A stretch of DNA of 64,000 nucleotides from Monomorium pharaonis (taxonomy: Eukaryota; Arthropoda; Insecta; Hymenoptera; Formicidae), in the NCBI RefSeq assembly GCF_013373865.1, contig NC_050475.1, forward strand, positions 3,115,001 to 3,179,000. The letters run 5' to 3'. Both the position numbers and the translations under genes were made by a program. Each line of letters opens with the position of its first letter. The stretch's first letter is position 1. Shown here piece after piece: positions 12,696-24,849 of the stretch. Under the pieces are notes generated by a model that searched no databases, was not told the DNA's origin, and saw only the letters and a list, made by a program, of their open reading frames with translations.

Positions 12696-14074
12696 AACGA
12701 TTTGATCTATAACAGCTATTTTTATCATTTATTTTTACTTTTTTACTGTTGCTCCAAAGAGCGATACGTACGGGTGTTTTTTTTCGGAGGATTAAATAAT
12801 AAAAAATAATACATAATTGCGTAACGTTTGTATAAATTTATTGTAACGTTTGCTTATCGATTTTAGTCTTGAACTCCCGGGATATCATGTGGCATAACAT
12901 CGCGATATGGGAAAAGGCCGAACGAATGGTCTTGCTGGAAATAGCAAGTACAGAGCATCATTTCTATTTTAAGTTTCGTCAAGAAAATTGTGGTCTTACT
13001 TTTTTTATATGCTTGTCAGGTTTTATTTCATTTTATTCATAACTTCGTGACGTTTAATAATCGGTCTCGTAAACTTTAAATGTCAATCAAAGGAAATTTT
13101 TAATTGATTGCAAGGTGTAATGATAATACAATTTTTTTCTTAATTCGCGTAGCGATAGTCGTTTCAATAGACAAAGGATGTTGGATTTCCGTCCCAGAAA
13201 GGACATGATTTCCGAGAAATACGTGACAAGAGATAAGTGTTGGTTGTAAGTACGCCTACTGATATAAAACGTTCATCGTATACAGTTCTGAAAGTGACTC
13301 ACGTTAACGCTGTATGTGAACATTAATTGAGATTAAAGTTGAGACACTTTTATCGCACGGTAATTTCTTTCGGAGTACCTTCATCACTTTTGTCCCCTTC
13401 AATTCATTTTACTCGAGCTGTGAAGATACCTCCAATCTGACAATAAAAATTGACTGATACAATCTTTGAAAAATGGAAACTAGTGTTACCTGGGAAGTTA
13501 AAGGAATTTCGTTAAAATGAGAGAACCACTAGAACCATCCATGAAAAGATTCACCCCTCCCCTTCCCGTTGAAAAGATTCTTTCACATGATTGAATTATG
13601 ACTACTACCTAAGCTGCAGTCTATTTATTTCCCTGCGCGTCAAAGTAGTTATTTTTTGCGATCCAAACGACTACAGTTCAGATACCTGCTTGTTTTATAA
13701 TATCCTCCGATGTTATCCTTCAATTAACAAATATCTAAAAATAATTTTGTACAAAATAAAAAGATAATTTACGTGTATAAATTAGAGATGTCGAGAAATT
13801 TATTATTAATATTAATATTAAAATATAATAGGTTTGATAGTTTATTTTATTAAATTATCTAATTAGTAAAATTAATCATTATAAAGCACAATGTAGAAAA
13901 TTGCGTTTCAAAATATTTTGTATGGTTAATCAATCTCATGTTTTACTAATAGATTAGTCTTCTGTATTAAAAATAATTAAATACTACTACTGATACTAAT
14001 ATAGAACGAGAACGATTTATATAAATGATTTGGCAAAAAGTGATTGAAATGCAAAAATTACAAGACGATATTAC

Positions 14075-14330
14075 CTCGCGTTGACTTTCCACACTTGTGC
14101 CGTTCACTCCGTTCTCTTCCTCGGCAAGAAAGATCAAGAAAAGAACTGCTCTCTCCAAATCAGTCGCTGGACCGGCACCGACTGCGTACGCGAAGCACAT
14201 CGCGACGCGGTGCCGCGCCGCATCGAGCGGCCGGAGAGGAGAGATGATCTCATCTCCAGTGTTTTTCTCTCTTCTTGCATCCCCATCTGAACTTTCTGTC
14301 GCACGCGTATGCGTACGCCGTGACATTCTT
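14075..14330 (-). promoter_or_regulatory. Candidate non-coding leader exon and promoter of SPARC
   Basis: Isolated GC-rich island in AT-rich DNA. On the minus strand it ends in a good splice donor (CGCGAG followed by GTAATATC, donor bases 14074-14073), and SPARC needs an upstream 5' UTR exon. I infer that this island holds the SPARC transcription start and leader exon. The minus-strand open frame through it (from an ATG near 14326) is probably chance. Alternatives are an alternative leader of SPARC or an exon of another transcript. Confidence 0.4.
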
Positions 14331-17300
14331 ACTTACGCAATGCACACGACCGATTGTCTCGATGATATCTTGGACAATTCTCATTCGTCTCGACGAATTT
14401 CAACATTGACACCCTCGAAGAATTGCTTTTGCTCGCAGTTAGAAATTCGGGACAAAACAATCTAATAAAGGGTGGTATCAGTCCGACAAGCAAATTAACA
14501 ATCGAATCATTAACATTCTTATAACTTGTTCTAATTACGCTTAAATTGCGAATAAAAATTTGCATAAATCGTATTATGGTAAATTAAAATATGAAATTTT
14601 TAATTAAAATGTAAAAAAATAGGATAATCATCATATTTTTAATTGCGACTCCAATATGTCAATCACAAAGAAAAATAAGAAAAAATAAAAAATCTATCAT
14701 CTTTACTTCTATCTTCGCTCGCATTCAAAAAATTGTTTTATAGAAAATTAAAAATTCTACACGTTTTGATTACATTCACGTTACCCTCGTCGTATAAAAT
14801 TTTACTCTTGTTCGCCGTCGAATGCCGACGAATCCGTAGAGCGTTCAGCAGTTTTGGCAAAACCGATTATAAAGGAAACGTGACTCTACACGCGAAGCCA
14901 GCAAATAAAGTTCGCACCAAAGGTGAGAGCGTGTGTTGCGATAAATAAAAGAGATGCTATAATAGGGGTTGGTAGTATAAGGTAAGTATATATATTATAC
15001 TAAATGCAAAAAGTTACAATACATTTGATGTTCGTTTTTTTCACTTTTTTTTCCCTCCGTTTTAACACATTATCCTCTCCTCTCTCTTTTATCGCAGTAA
15101 CGTCATTTTCAATTGGTTGTACACACAAACTGGCCTGGCAGACCGAAATAATAATGTATACTACAAAAATTCATAACTTATCAACCGCCGTTCTTTAATC
15201 GTTATTACATAGTTATTTGTAGCTTTTCCTTCGTATCCTCTCTCTTTCCTTCGTTCGTTATTATATTTATCTTTATTATTATTATTAATATTAATAGTTA
15301 CTCTTAAAAATGAAAACATTCACACTAAAAATTTGCAGAGCTCTCTTTTAAGTTATGTAAAGCGATGATCTCGCGTAACTGCGGCTTTGAACACGTTGTA
15401 CTTGAACACACGGATATGCACATGGATAAGGACGTAGTGAAGTCAAAACGGCGTGTGTGAGCGTATGTTGTGTAGAATAATTTTATATTAAGTGGCACGC
15501 GAAAATCGGAAGTTATAATCTGCGATTTCAAATATTAAACTACATCGCTCAGCTTAAAATACTTTTCTCTCTCTTTATCTCACTACGCCTGCACGAGATG
15601 CGCTGATAAAGAAGTATCGAATGCGTAATCGGCTTTAAGTTGGGATAAAAATGATGGAGACGGGTCTACCGTTTAATGTACAAGAGGATCTAGAATGACA
15701 ATTCTCTCTTAGCCATACAAATATCCATTTAAATATGCTCTACATATGTATACAAAGTTGAAGTAGCTGGCACTTCAATATCTCGAAGTCTTTCTTTCTA
15801 GTGTCACATTGATCTCGTACGTACCGTGAAAAGGGAAACATATTTACCAGCGGAGTATTTATTTAAATCACGTTTAAACCGACGTATATAGTTTTTTAAT
15901 GTGTTTAAAGGTGCAAGTCACTTTTGTAAAATTTTTGCCTTAACTGAGCATGAACTTTACCTAATATCACCATTCAAGTTTAATCCTTTCTTTAACACTT
16001 TGACTGCCGTACTACAGATACGTGCATGATACTTTTATTTCCTTGGGAATTATGGCACTTGTACGTGATAATAACTATCTTATTTTAATTCGTAATTTGT
16101 CGTTCGTAACGTGACTGAAACGAGAGGTAAGATTCTTAATTGCATCCAGATGCCATGATATCCAAGAAATTGTGGGTGAAGTTTCAGTCGAAGTGTTAAA
16201 TGAATTTGTAACGAATAGCGCGATCGCAACGTGTTCCACTTGGTATGTGTTTTACATGGTTTCGAGAGGAAAAACGATATAAACAGTTATCTGTTAATTG
16301 TTTCAAAATTTAATAAATTCAAAATATTCTTGATAGTGGCTGTTAATCTCAAAAAATATTAATTTTCAGAATAAAATTAGACTAATAAAATAAAAATGAC
16401 ATGGAAGTGACCATCTCTCGATTTCACAATCCTCTCTTTCATAATCACATAAGACACACAATATTCTATTTTCTGCCGCAAGGAAGAGAGAAGTGATAAA
16501 GTTAAGTGCTCCATCCTGTATATTTCTGATTCAGATTTAATTAATTTTTCTTTTTTTTTTTTTAACAATATTAAAGTGAGCCAATTACGTGATAACTATC
16601 GACAAAAATCCGGAAATACGTTTTCGCGCGTTACTAAACTAACTTACAAAGGATAAGGACTCGAAATTGATCGAATCTTCATTACCTCCTACGTAGCGTT
16701 TTTGTTAATACCTATAACGGAAATATTGATATAGGCTTAAGATTGAGACGTTATGTATCCAACGAGAACGCACGTTTGAGATGTCTCATCGGTTTTCGTC
16801 CTTTCTTTTTGCTATTTTTTTGCAAAAAAAAGCAAATCGCAGCCACGCGAAACCTATCCCTTTATCCGCGTCTGTGTCAGAGCGGCCGCGGTTATCATCG
16901 CCGCCATTGTCATTATCATTGTTATTGTCAGTCAGTCTGTCATAGTCTTTGTCATTGTCGTCACGTCGTCACTGTTGTCCCGAGTTATAAGACATTAACA
17001 TCACGTATAATACTACATGAATATTAATTACTAGACTGCATGCTAAAAAAATGTAACGTTAAACGATGCGGCGCACCAAATAGGAGGCGCGGTCGCCGTG
17101 TCTCAGACGCGGGCGTCGCGACGAATTTTCTTTTTTTTTTCTTTTTCTTTTCGATTACAGACTACTGCGGATGTGGAGTCGCGCTCGTGCGTGATCTACG
17201 TTAACAATCTCCACGATGATCTTGATCACAACGACGAGAAATACAAACTAATACAAACTTTCTCTCCCTCTCTCTCTCTCTTTCTCACATGCTCTCTTGT

Positions 17301-18340
17301 TCTCACTCTTTCTCTTTCTCTCTCTCACTACTTATTACAAAATCAAATTTTTAATGTCCTTTTTTCTTCCAAGACATAAAAAAAGGAAATTAGAAATTTG
17401 CTTGGCGTTACTTTCTGTGTCATGCGGGATTTCCGACCGATCGTTTTCAAAATTCCGATAGTTTCATAAAGGAATGAGGCTGATAGGCCAGAAGAAATGC
17501 ATCGTTCAATCTCTAATAATCGCAGGATCCTTCTTGCTTGTGAGCGTTGTTACTGACTAGAACTTTCGTTTTGCTTCATACTCTAAGCAAACTGCGATGT
17601 ACGAATGTACTGCATCAAGAAACGCGAACAGATAATATTGTCCGGAGAAATTGGTGCGTCGTGTTTTGAAAAAGATGTTACTTTTATAGTAGTTAACATA
17701 ACGCGGAAATGTTCCACATTATCGTTCGGACGCATTTCCGCAATTGTGCCGATTGCGACTTTCATTTGATGCTAAAAATGATTAGCGCCAGATATTCGAG
17801 CGTCAGTCGCTGAATTACTGGATGTATAGCGCAAATATTCTGCGATTACCAGAAAACGTTATTGACTCTTGTGAAAACGCTATCACACGAGCAATAATTT
17901 AACGATTGAACGATACAACAGCAGACCATGCGCGTGCGCGATCCTCACTATAACTTTACCTAAACGAAAATAATAATAAGTATGTGAGGGGAAAGGGAGA
18001 GGTAGATGCTAGAATAGAAAGTCTATAAGAGAGGACAGAGCAGCGTAGAAAGATGTTAGGAGAATGTGTAATTGTTCCTAGAAGAAAAGGGATAGGGAAG
18101 GAAGGTGAGACCATGAATAAGGTAGGCACGAACAAAAAGTTCCGAACTGCAACGAGACGAAGCCAGGATTATATGCTTATATGCGGATGGAGCGAGGAAA
18201 AAACGGCGAGACCAGTTGCTGCAGTCTAGAAGCATTGTCCTGTCTACGATCAATACCGGTCAATGATGATCGGTGACATAAATAAAGGAGAAGGTCGTAG
18301 AAGAAAAGAAACTGTCGCCTTTCCTTTTATTCGTTTTTTT
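14331..18340. other. Intergenic DNA between SPARC and rasputin
   Basis: Mostly AT-rich and without a recognised exon. It contains an (ATT)n patch near 15273-15296, CAT/TGT-rich DNA at 16.88-16.97 kb and a (TC)n tract at 17.26-17.33 kb. Part of the right end could be distal 3' UTR of rasputin. Confidence 0.45.
17257..17328. repeat. Imperfect (TC)n tract
   Basis: Pyrimidine-rich simple repeat, mostly CT/TTTC units, in intergenic DNA. Confidence 0.8.
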
Positions 18341-18553
18341 CTTCTGTCGCGTGCAACCGGGACAGTCTTGGGATCCTGTAGTCGTTTCGTCGAGATTCGT
18401 TCCGTGCGATTGCTACCAATGCCGATTCTTCACCTTAGGGCAACGGGACGTTTCATCAGCGGTTGACGAGTCGACTCGAAAGCGTACGAAATTTACGCAT
18501 GTCACAGCGACGCTTCATCGTCCTTTCGCTTGGTCGCCTCTCGCTTGGTAACA

Positions 18554-18554
18554 T

Positions 18555-18595
<41 letters not shown>

Positions 18596-18660
18596 GTGTA
18601 TGTGTGTGCGTGCGCGCGCGTGTGTGTGTGCGTATGTGTGTGTGCGTGCGTGCGCGTACG
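18554..18660. repeat. Compound (GT)n microsatellite
   Basis: GT dinucleotide repeat of about 45 perfect bases, followed by about 60 bases of GT mixed with GCGT and ATGT units. It makes long Cys-Val or Thr-His open frames on both strands that are not genes. It lies about 0.7 kb downstream of the rasputin stop, so it could be within a long 3' UTR. Confidence 0.93.
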
Positions 18661-19371
18661 CGCAGGTGTATGTACGTGCACCGGAATTCGCTCCGCTGCC
18701 TTTTCGTCCTGCGATTTGGCAAGCTGGAGGAAACGCGCGGAGTAACGAATGCTGCGCACTGTTCTGAAACCGCCTCACAAAGAGTTCCGACACAATTCCC
18801 GATTTCAGATCACGTTCCGTCGCCTTTCCTTTTGCACTAAAATTTTCCACACTCCAACCGTTCTCCTATAAGCTCTTCTTGGATTTGTCTCACGGCTGCA
18901 CGTGTATGTATGTGTCTATGACTGCATTTGTGAGTACTTCGCAAAATCCCTACGGGATTGCCCGATTGTCGATGTACGAAGGACGAATTCGAACCAATGA
19001 TCATCGTTTGCCTGGCCGATGATTTTTAGATATTCACACCACTGAGCTCAAAGTCTCGCGCGAGGAGTGATCCTTGTCCGAGATTTTGATTGGCACGCCA
19101 TCCATGTTCGAGCTCATGTTTCGTACGATTTTCTTTTTTTTGAGCTACGTCAGCTGATATCGATTGTTGCTGTTGCTTGACGAACGTTGTTGCAAGCGAC
19201 GTTTAAGCATATGAGGTTGGCGTCGGTAATGAGGTCGCGCGACATACGAAATAGTCCTAAAATTCCGCTTCTCGAAATGAAGATGGCAGATGCGTGATGG
19301 TACCGGTGATTTTATTCAATACAGACGAAATCAGAAGGGGCTCTTGTGACTGTTGCGTAATGTGGCCGATA
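18661..19371 (-). other. Probable 3' UTR / downstream region of rasputin
   Basis: Sequence after the rasputin stop (19372-19374, minus). A minus-strand AATAAA (plus-strand TTTATT near 19309-19314) lies about 60 bases after the stop and would give a very short UTR. A longer UTR running toward the GT repeat is also possible. No other gene was recognised. Confidence 0.45.
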
Positions 19372-22300
19372 TTAGCGACGGTTCGGATAACCGGGATTAC
19401 TCGGATTGCCGGGCTGTCGCATGCCGCCCCTACCGCCGTCACCACCCCGTGAAAAACCTCCACGGCCACCTCGTGCACCATGTTGTCCACCTCTCATTAC
19501 GCCTCCAGGTCCACCTGATATTAGATCAATAATAAATTAATAAATGAAAAATTTTACCACCAAAACCAATCAACAAATTGTAGTGATTCGGAAATTACCC
19601 GGTCCACGTTGCTGCTGCTGTTGTCCCATGGAGCGCATACCGCCATCGCCAGAGTTCAATCTGCCACCACTACCATCCAACAGCCTAGGTCGTACCTTCT
19701 TTTCCTCCACATTCAATTTTTGTCCACTCTCATCAGGATAATAGATGGGCTGAAGCAAAATTATAATGAAAGCAACAAGTTCTATCGTTATGAAACGCGA
19801 AGATATAGATGTCTAAGAGATGAACTTACCAGAGAGTTTAACACCTTAGTTACAACCTGTTGATCCTCGAACGTGATAAATCCATAATTAGGTACTCGCG
19901 CGGTATTGTTTCCGCCTTGCGGTCCTTTGCATCTGTCGTTCGATTTACTGTGCACACGTAATTCAGCCACTCTACCGTAACGCTCGAACACTTGGCGCAA
20001 ATCATTCTCAGAAGCGTTGTGTGGTAAGTTGCCCAAGAAAAGTTGATGAGCGTCACTGTATTGTCCTGGTCTCGTACCACGGCGTTCTCCATCTAAGATA
20101 TATTACCATATGTAACACAATATTTAAAATATGGAATCTTATAATATTTAAAAAAATTTCTTTTAATAAAAAGAAATAAAAAATTAAATAATAAAATTAG
20201 ATAATAATCAATATAATTAAGATTGATAAAATTATGTATCTTAAAAAAGTTTATTTTTACATTATTTTAGATATTGAGGTTTATATATTTTACATTAACT
20301 GTCTTCTAAATTCATTGAGTACATTCAGTAGCATAACCATTCACTAAGAGGGTAAGTAGCAATTTAATGTAATTAGTTGGATCTAGAAGTAAGAACAAAT
20401 TACATTAGATGCTATTTACCGTTCAGTAAATAATTATGTTATTGGATACACCCCTAATTGTTATTCTATTTATCTTGTCTCCTCTATACTAGTTTTTAGT
20501 ATAAAGAATTTCTTAGTGCTTCTTACCTCTTTGAACCAATCCACCTCTTGGAATGCGTTGCTGTTGAGGATGTTGTTGTTGCTGCGGCGGTTGATTTCCG
20601 CCCACACGATGCGTCTGTTGCTGAACTGTAGACACATTATTGGAAACTGACATAGACGTCGGACCGTTATTTGAAGGGTGTAATGGCGATCTGTCGTCCA
20701 AACGTAGATTCGTCATAGGTGGCTGTAAAGAAAAAAATATTTAACCAGTTCTTCATTATTATTCAAATAATAAGAAACAAAACTTACAGGAGACATGGAT
20801 AACTTGGGAGCTTGTGGGCTAGTAGCACCTGTAGCGGAGACTGGGAAAGAAGATTTTACCAAATTAGCATATGTCTTAGGTCCACTGTTGTTTACAGTAG
20901 CGCTCGACACTTGATGTTCGGGTTCGGTCTCTTGTGCGGATACAGTAAATGCTTCTGTCTCGGGCTGTTCGGGCCTTTCTTCTGGCTGAGCCTGCGGCTC
21001 ATTCTCGCTCTGTTGTTGCGGTTGCTCTCCATTACTTAGCTCTGCCTCCTGTACGAACTGAGACTGAGCAGCTGGCTCGGCTATGTACGGATGTTGCTGC
21101 GCTGGAGGCGGTGGCGGCGGTTGCTGTTGTTGTTGCTGCTGCTGCTGTTGCTGTGGAGCTTGCTGATTGATCACCTCCTCATGCACCGTTCCATTTAACA
21201 CCTGCTGTATTACCGGATGAACCTGACCAATAAAAAGACATTATTATTACAAACAGAATTATACGATCAGACAATAAACACACTTAATTTCTACTAATTT
21301 AAGTTCAAACTACACAGAAAAATAAAAGACTGTATATTATGTACAGAACAAATTTAACAATTCTAAATACTCAATTTTGTAATTACAATAATAATCATTT
21401 TTTATAATAACTTTATACTAACATGTGGTTGGGGTGGTGCGGCGTAATACATCGGCTGTTGTTGCTGCAGCGGAGGTTGTTGAGTTGGAATGAGAGGCGG
21501 TTGAGCTTGTTGCTCGGCAGCTTGAGCAGGAGCCGGCAATTGTTGAGGCTGAGTTTGATGTTCATCTTCCTCAGGTTCAGATCGACCGATTTCCTCTACT
21601 TCTCTCTCGCCGCTCTCACCACTATCCCCAGCACTTACGTCAGCCTCGTCCTCATCCGGGAATATTAAGTCTTGATAACGGAAAATATCATTGTGCACGT
21701 AGTAAGTTTTGGGTGCTTGCACAGCTAGTACAAAGGTTTGAGTGAAGCGACGCATCGGTTGCCCGGCGTTAGATAGTTCTCCAGACACCTACGTAATAAG
21801 AGCTAAATATGTAACTGCATAATAATAATCATATGCTTGTTAAGACATTACATAAGTAAAATCACAAATATTATCAGAGGATAATTTGTGCTCAAATTTT
21901 GCACGGCTATTCAAATAACAGAAATGTAATGACAAAAACAATTCATGAAATTTTTATATTTTTAATAATGCTTTGAGACATGTGATATATATCTTTAAAG
22001 ATAATATATCCAATATTACAATAAATATTTGAAGTTTTGTGATTATATTCTGTTAGGAAATAAAATACAATTATAACCATCATTTATATTATTTATAATC
22101 TTTATAATTAATATAATTTACCTGAACAACAACTCCATTTTCAAGAGTAAGCTGAGAATCAACTTGGCTTATTTTGGCATGGCAATCGCGAAAATTCAGT
22201 TGCTGAATCTTCTGATGTATTTGTTTTTGACCGATTGCTGGGGTACACTCTCGATTAGAATCCAATCCGCCGTGTACGAAGGAAGAATGCTGATTGTAGA

Positions 22301-22807
22301 ACCTAATAGTAAAAAATAGTAAGTTATCACATTGTGTTTAAAATATAATTCCTTAACGGGAAATAACACATGGCTCTGTGTTAAAGTAGTTGACTTGTAA
22401 CCATTAGATCCCAGGTTCGATTTCCAATTCTGACTTTTACTCCAGATATATGTGTCCAAGTATAAGTGTCTTTATGAGAAATTAAAATACAAACCCGTCA
22501 ACATCCATGACTAGTGCGATGCGTTTTACACAATCAACAAATCCCAATTCATAATATTTGTATTATGAAGAAAAACATTAGAGGAGATGTGCAATAGATG
22601 ACAATGGCTACTTATTAAACTATTATTATTCTTTAAATAAAATTTGAGCTTTCTCCTTGTTTCTTTAAGCCGATAGGTAATAACATTTTAAAAAAATCAG
22701 ATAACTCACCTGTGGAGATGAGCCGGAGCCTGGTTCAGCAACGTGTAGTATTGCCGAACAAACTCCCGACCAACACTTTGGGGCGAGGGAGATGCCTCCA
22801 TGACCAT
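19372..22807 (-). CDS. rin: Rasputin / G3BP, Ras-GAP SH3-binding stress-granule protein
   Basis: Cytoplasmic RNA-binding scaffold that nucleates stress granules; in flies it also acts in Ras and Rho signalling. Coding exons (minus): 22807-22710, 22302-22122, 21788-21423, 21222-20788, 20722-20527, 20092-19830, 19749-19599 and 19514-19372. All joins keep frame with GT-AG sites, giving 610 residues. Residues 1 to about 135 are the NTF2-like dimerisation domain (starts MVMEASPSPQSVGREFVRQY and contains YVHNDIFRYQD, both hallmarks of G3BP). Residues about 140-165 are acidic. Residues about 165-420 are a Q- and P-rich low-complexity region with a run of 11 Gln followed by 6 Pro. Residues about 442-535 are an RRM with RNP2 (LFLGNL) and RNP1 (NYGFITF). 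Residues about 564-600 are an RGG/GG-rich tail. This is the standard G3BP order with no missing domain. The ATG lies 34 bases after an acceptor, so the leader is spliced. Confidence 0.97.
20325..20447. repeat. Short inverted-repeat (hairpin) element in a rasputin intron
   Basis: Two arms of about 50 bases (about 20325-20377 and 20395-20447) are near-complementary: GGTAAGTAGC plus AATGTAATT on the left faces AATTACATT plus GCTATTTACC on the right. The loop is about 17 bases. It looks like a small MITE. No target duplication was determined. Confidence 0.6.
22368..22435 (+). mobile_element. tRNA-like SINE head in rasputin intron
   Basis: The sequence has RNA polymerase III promoter-like elements in tRNA order: an A-box-like TGGCTCTGTGTTAAAG at 22371-22386, an anticodon-arm-like GACTTGTAACC, and a B-box GGTTCGATTTC at 22413-22423. 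The spacing suits a tRNA-derived SINE (tRNA-Thr-like, anticodon loop CTTGTAA). No clean acceptor stem is visible, so I favour a decayed SINE over a functional tRNA. It is antisense to rasputin and lies in the intron between coding exons 1 and 2. The extent of the body and tail is unclear. Confidence 0.55.
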
Positions 22808-22841
22808 TTTTTATTGTATAACTTCTAGAATATTTTTTTCG

Positions 22842-23560
22842 CTGGAAACAGCAAACTAAACGTTCAAATGTAAAATCTTAAAATTATTAAGGCAGATATC
22901 TGAAACAAAGAAAAATACCTTTATTAGTGAAACCATCATGATACAATAATCATGATAGTATTAAAAAAAGGGTGGATCAAAAAGAAAATTAATTAATTTT
23001 CTCGTTAAATAATTTTTTATTAATTAGATTTGCAAAGACAATGATACAATTTATAATATTTAAATATATTAAATCTTCTTATGTGTGTATCAATACAATA
23101 CTCGATAGAGTAATTCAGAATGTGTGTATCAGAGAGAAAGTGTATAGAATTTAATTAATTTTATTATAATAAATTATAATTTATGAAAACTCGAATAAAA
23201 TATAACATTTAAATAATATCTCTCGAGACACAGTGAGCTTATAATAAATAGCGCTAAGTAGAGACTACTTTTTGTTATATATAAACACTTTAAGAAATAA
23301 AAAAATTCATAAAATTTTATAATTAATCGCGAAAGTAAAATAAGTTTGCGACATAAAAGTTATAGAATAACGTTAACACGCAAGAAACCAGGTGCTAGCT
23401 TTATAATCACGAGGCATTTTGATCGCAGACATTTTGAGAACATTTAAACACACGCATACGCACACGTTCGTTACATAGATGTGTTCGGTGTACTATGCAT
23501 ACATATTTAATAACTCGTTGATATTTTGAGATTCCATTTCTAAATTTCAAATTACCGGCT
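22842..23560 (-). other. AT-rich 5' UTR intron of rasputin
   Basis: A good acceptor (TTTGCTGTTTCCAG) ends at 22842, so the transcript comes from an upstream leader exon. This AT-rich stretch contains no recognised exon. Confidence 0.5.
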
Positions 23561-24198
23561 GATTTATTCAGCGGATGCATTACTGCGTGTGTCGCCGCGG
23601 CGAGTCATTTTAAGAAAAGGAAAAAAAATATATATAGCGCTCTTTTCCACGCGAGGACCGTAGAGCCTGCCGTAGGTGGTACAAACGAACCACGCGGTCG
23701 GTTTCCCTCGCGCGGAAAATCCATGGAAACGGAGTCCTTGGGCTACCGGGATCGCCGGGGCAACCTCGCTCGGGGGATTAACCCGAGCTCTCCGAAACCC
23801 AGATCTACGTTTTACGCAGCGCGCAAATAATAATCGGAGCGATACGGAATGCGACAAACACAAAGGGACTGGCGACGCGCGTAGCTCGGCGAAGCGCATG
23901 GCAAAATTTTCGCATGCCACCACCTCTCTTCCTCCGCTCTTCCCCCTTTCCCCCCCGTCCACGGGGGTCTCTTTCTTTGTCTCTCTTCCTCCGTGCGGAT
24001 TCCCCAAGCGCACTTGGGGGATACTCGGTGCTATCCCGAGCAAACACGTGTCTCCCGAGCCCGAGTGGAGAATCCGCGTCTTCGCGCGGAGGAAGCCCGT
24101 TTTTCCGTGGAGCAGGACGAAACAAAAAAGGGCTGTGGAGAGGACGGTGTGAGGAAGCGCGAGGGAGAGCACGCCGACGGGAGCGCGGATGCGAGCTG

Positions 24199-24242
24199 GG
24201 AGAGGGAGAAAGAGAGAGAGAAAGAGAGATAGAGAGAGAGCG
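24199..24242. repeat. (GA)n tract in promoter island
   Basis: Purine-rich simple repeat inside the GC-rich island upstream of rasputin. It could be a GAGA-factor-type element, but that is inference. Confidence 0.75.
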
Positions 24243-24476
24243 CGCGGTCGCGCCCGGTCGCTCGCGCAAGCATGGCGATGTTTCCCGATGCCTCGCACGG
24301 GAGGACGCGGTGGCGTCGAGGGACGGGCGGCGGAACGCGGTGACGAGACCGCGGGATCCCTCGACGGGACGTCGGAGTCACGTATACCCTTCTGGCGTGA
24401 TTCCCCTCGTGCTCGAGGGGACGATCGTGCTATCGTCGCCGATCACCTTGACGTATAAATACGAGCCGATGCCTCG

Positions 24477-24508
<32 letters not shown>

Positions 24509-24537
24509 GCGACAGCAACAGCGACGATAGCAACAAT
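24477..24537. repeat. (GGCGAC)n trinucleotide-type repeat
   Basis: About six GGCGAC units followed by GAC/AAC triplets. It lies just downstream (minus strand) of the candidate rasputin leader exon and contributes to spurious Asp-Gly-rich frames. Confidence 0.85.
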
Positions 24538-24560
24538 AGAGCGTGGGGGGGCTGCCTTAC

Positions 24561-24840
24561 CTGTTTCAGGCGCTCTCGCGTGCGGCACGGGGACGCAGCT
24601 CTCGACGAGGGGGGGCACCTCGTCACGACCGGCAGCGGCTGCTTAACGTCGCGCGGGAAGCCGACGGTGTCGCGAACGGGTTTGCGAGGGTCGGTCGATG
24701 CCTCGAGCGGTCGTGCGAACGCCACAGACACAGAGCCCGCAGTTCGTGGTAATAATTATAAAAACAGTTCGCGGTCTCTCGGTACGTATTCGTCGGTATA
24801 CGCGGCTTAACTTGTACTGTGTGGTAGTGGTATCGGCGGC
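24561..24840 (-). promoter_or_regulatory. Candidate non-coding leader exon of rasputin
   Basis: On the minus strand this GC-rich segment ends in a strong donor (CTGAAACAG then GTAAGGCAG, donor bases 24560-24559). Rasputin needs a leader exon to pair with its acceptor at 22842. The start of the exon is not defined; 24840 is an estimate at the edge of the dense CpG region. Alternative leaders in the island are possible. Confidence 0.5.
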
Positions 24841-24849
24841 ACTGTGTGT

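Larger units (their letters stand above)
9492..14074 (-). other. Probable first intron of SPARC (5' UTR intron)
   Basis: An acceptor (TTTGTTGCAG) lies 8 bases upstream of the SPARC ATG, so an upstream non-coding exon must exist. The best donor I found upstream is at 14074, making this an intron of about 4.6 kb. No coding exon was recognised inside. It holds an (ACGC)n repeat, a long (AG)n repeat and a GC-richer patch at 10.08-10.56 kb that could be a second promoter or enhancer. First introns of SPARC genes are known to hold enhancers in other animals; here that is inference. Confidence 0.45.

Noticed and set aside
18456..18850. Frames of 70-125 codons rich in Cys-Val or Thr-His
   Set aside because: They are translations of the GT/CA microsatellite.
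20949..21170. 73-codon Ala/Val-rich plus-strand frame
   Set aside because: It is antisense to the Gln/Pro-rich exon of rasputin.
23914..24810. 298-codon plus-strand open frame
   Set aside because: It is low-complexity, reads antisense through the probable rasputin leader exon and simple repeats, and overlaps long frames on the other strand. It is best explained by GC-rich DNA with few stop codons.
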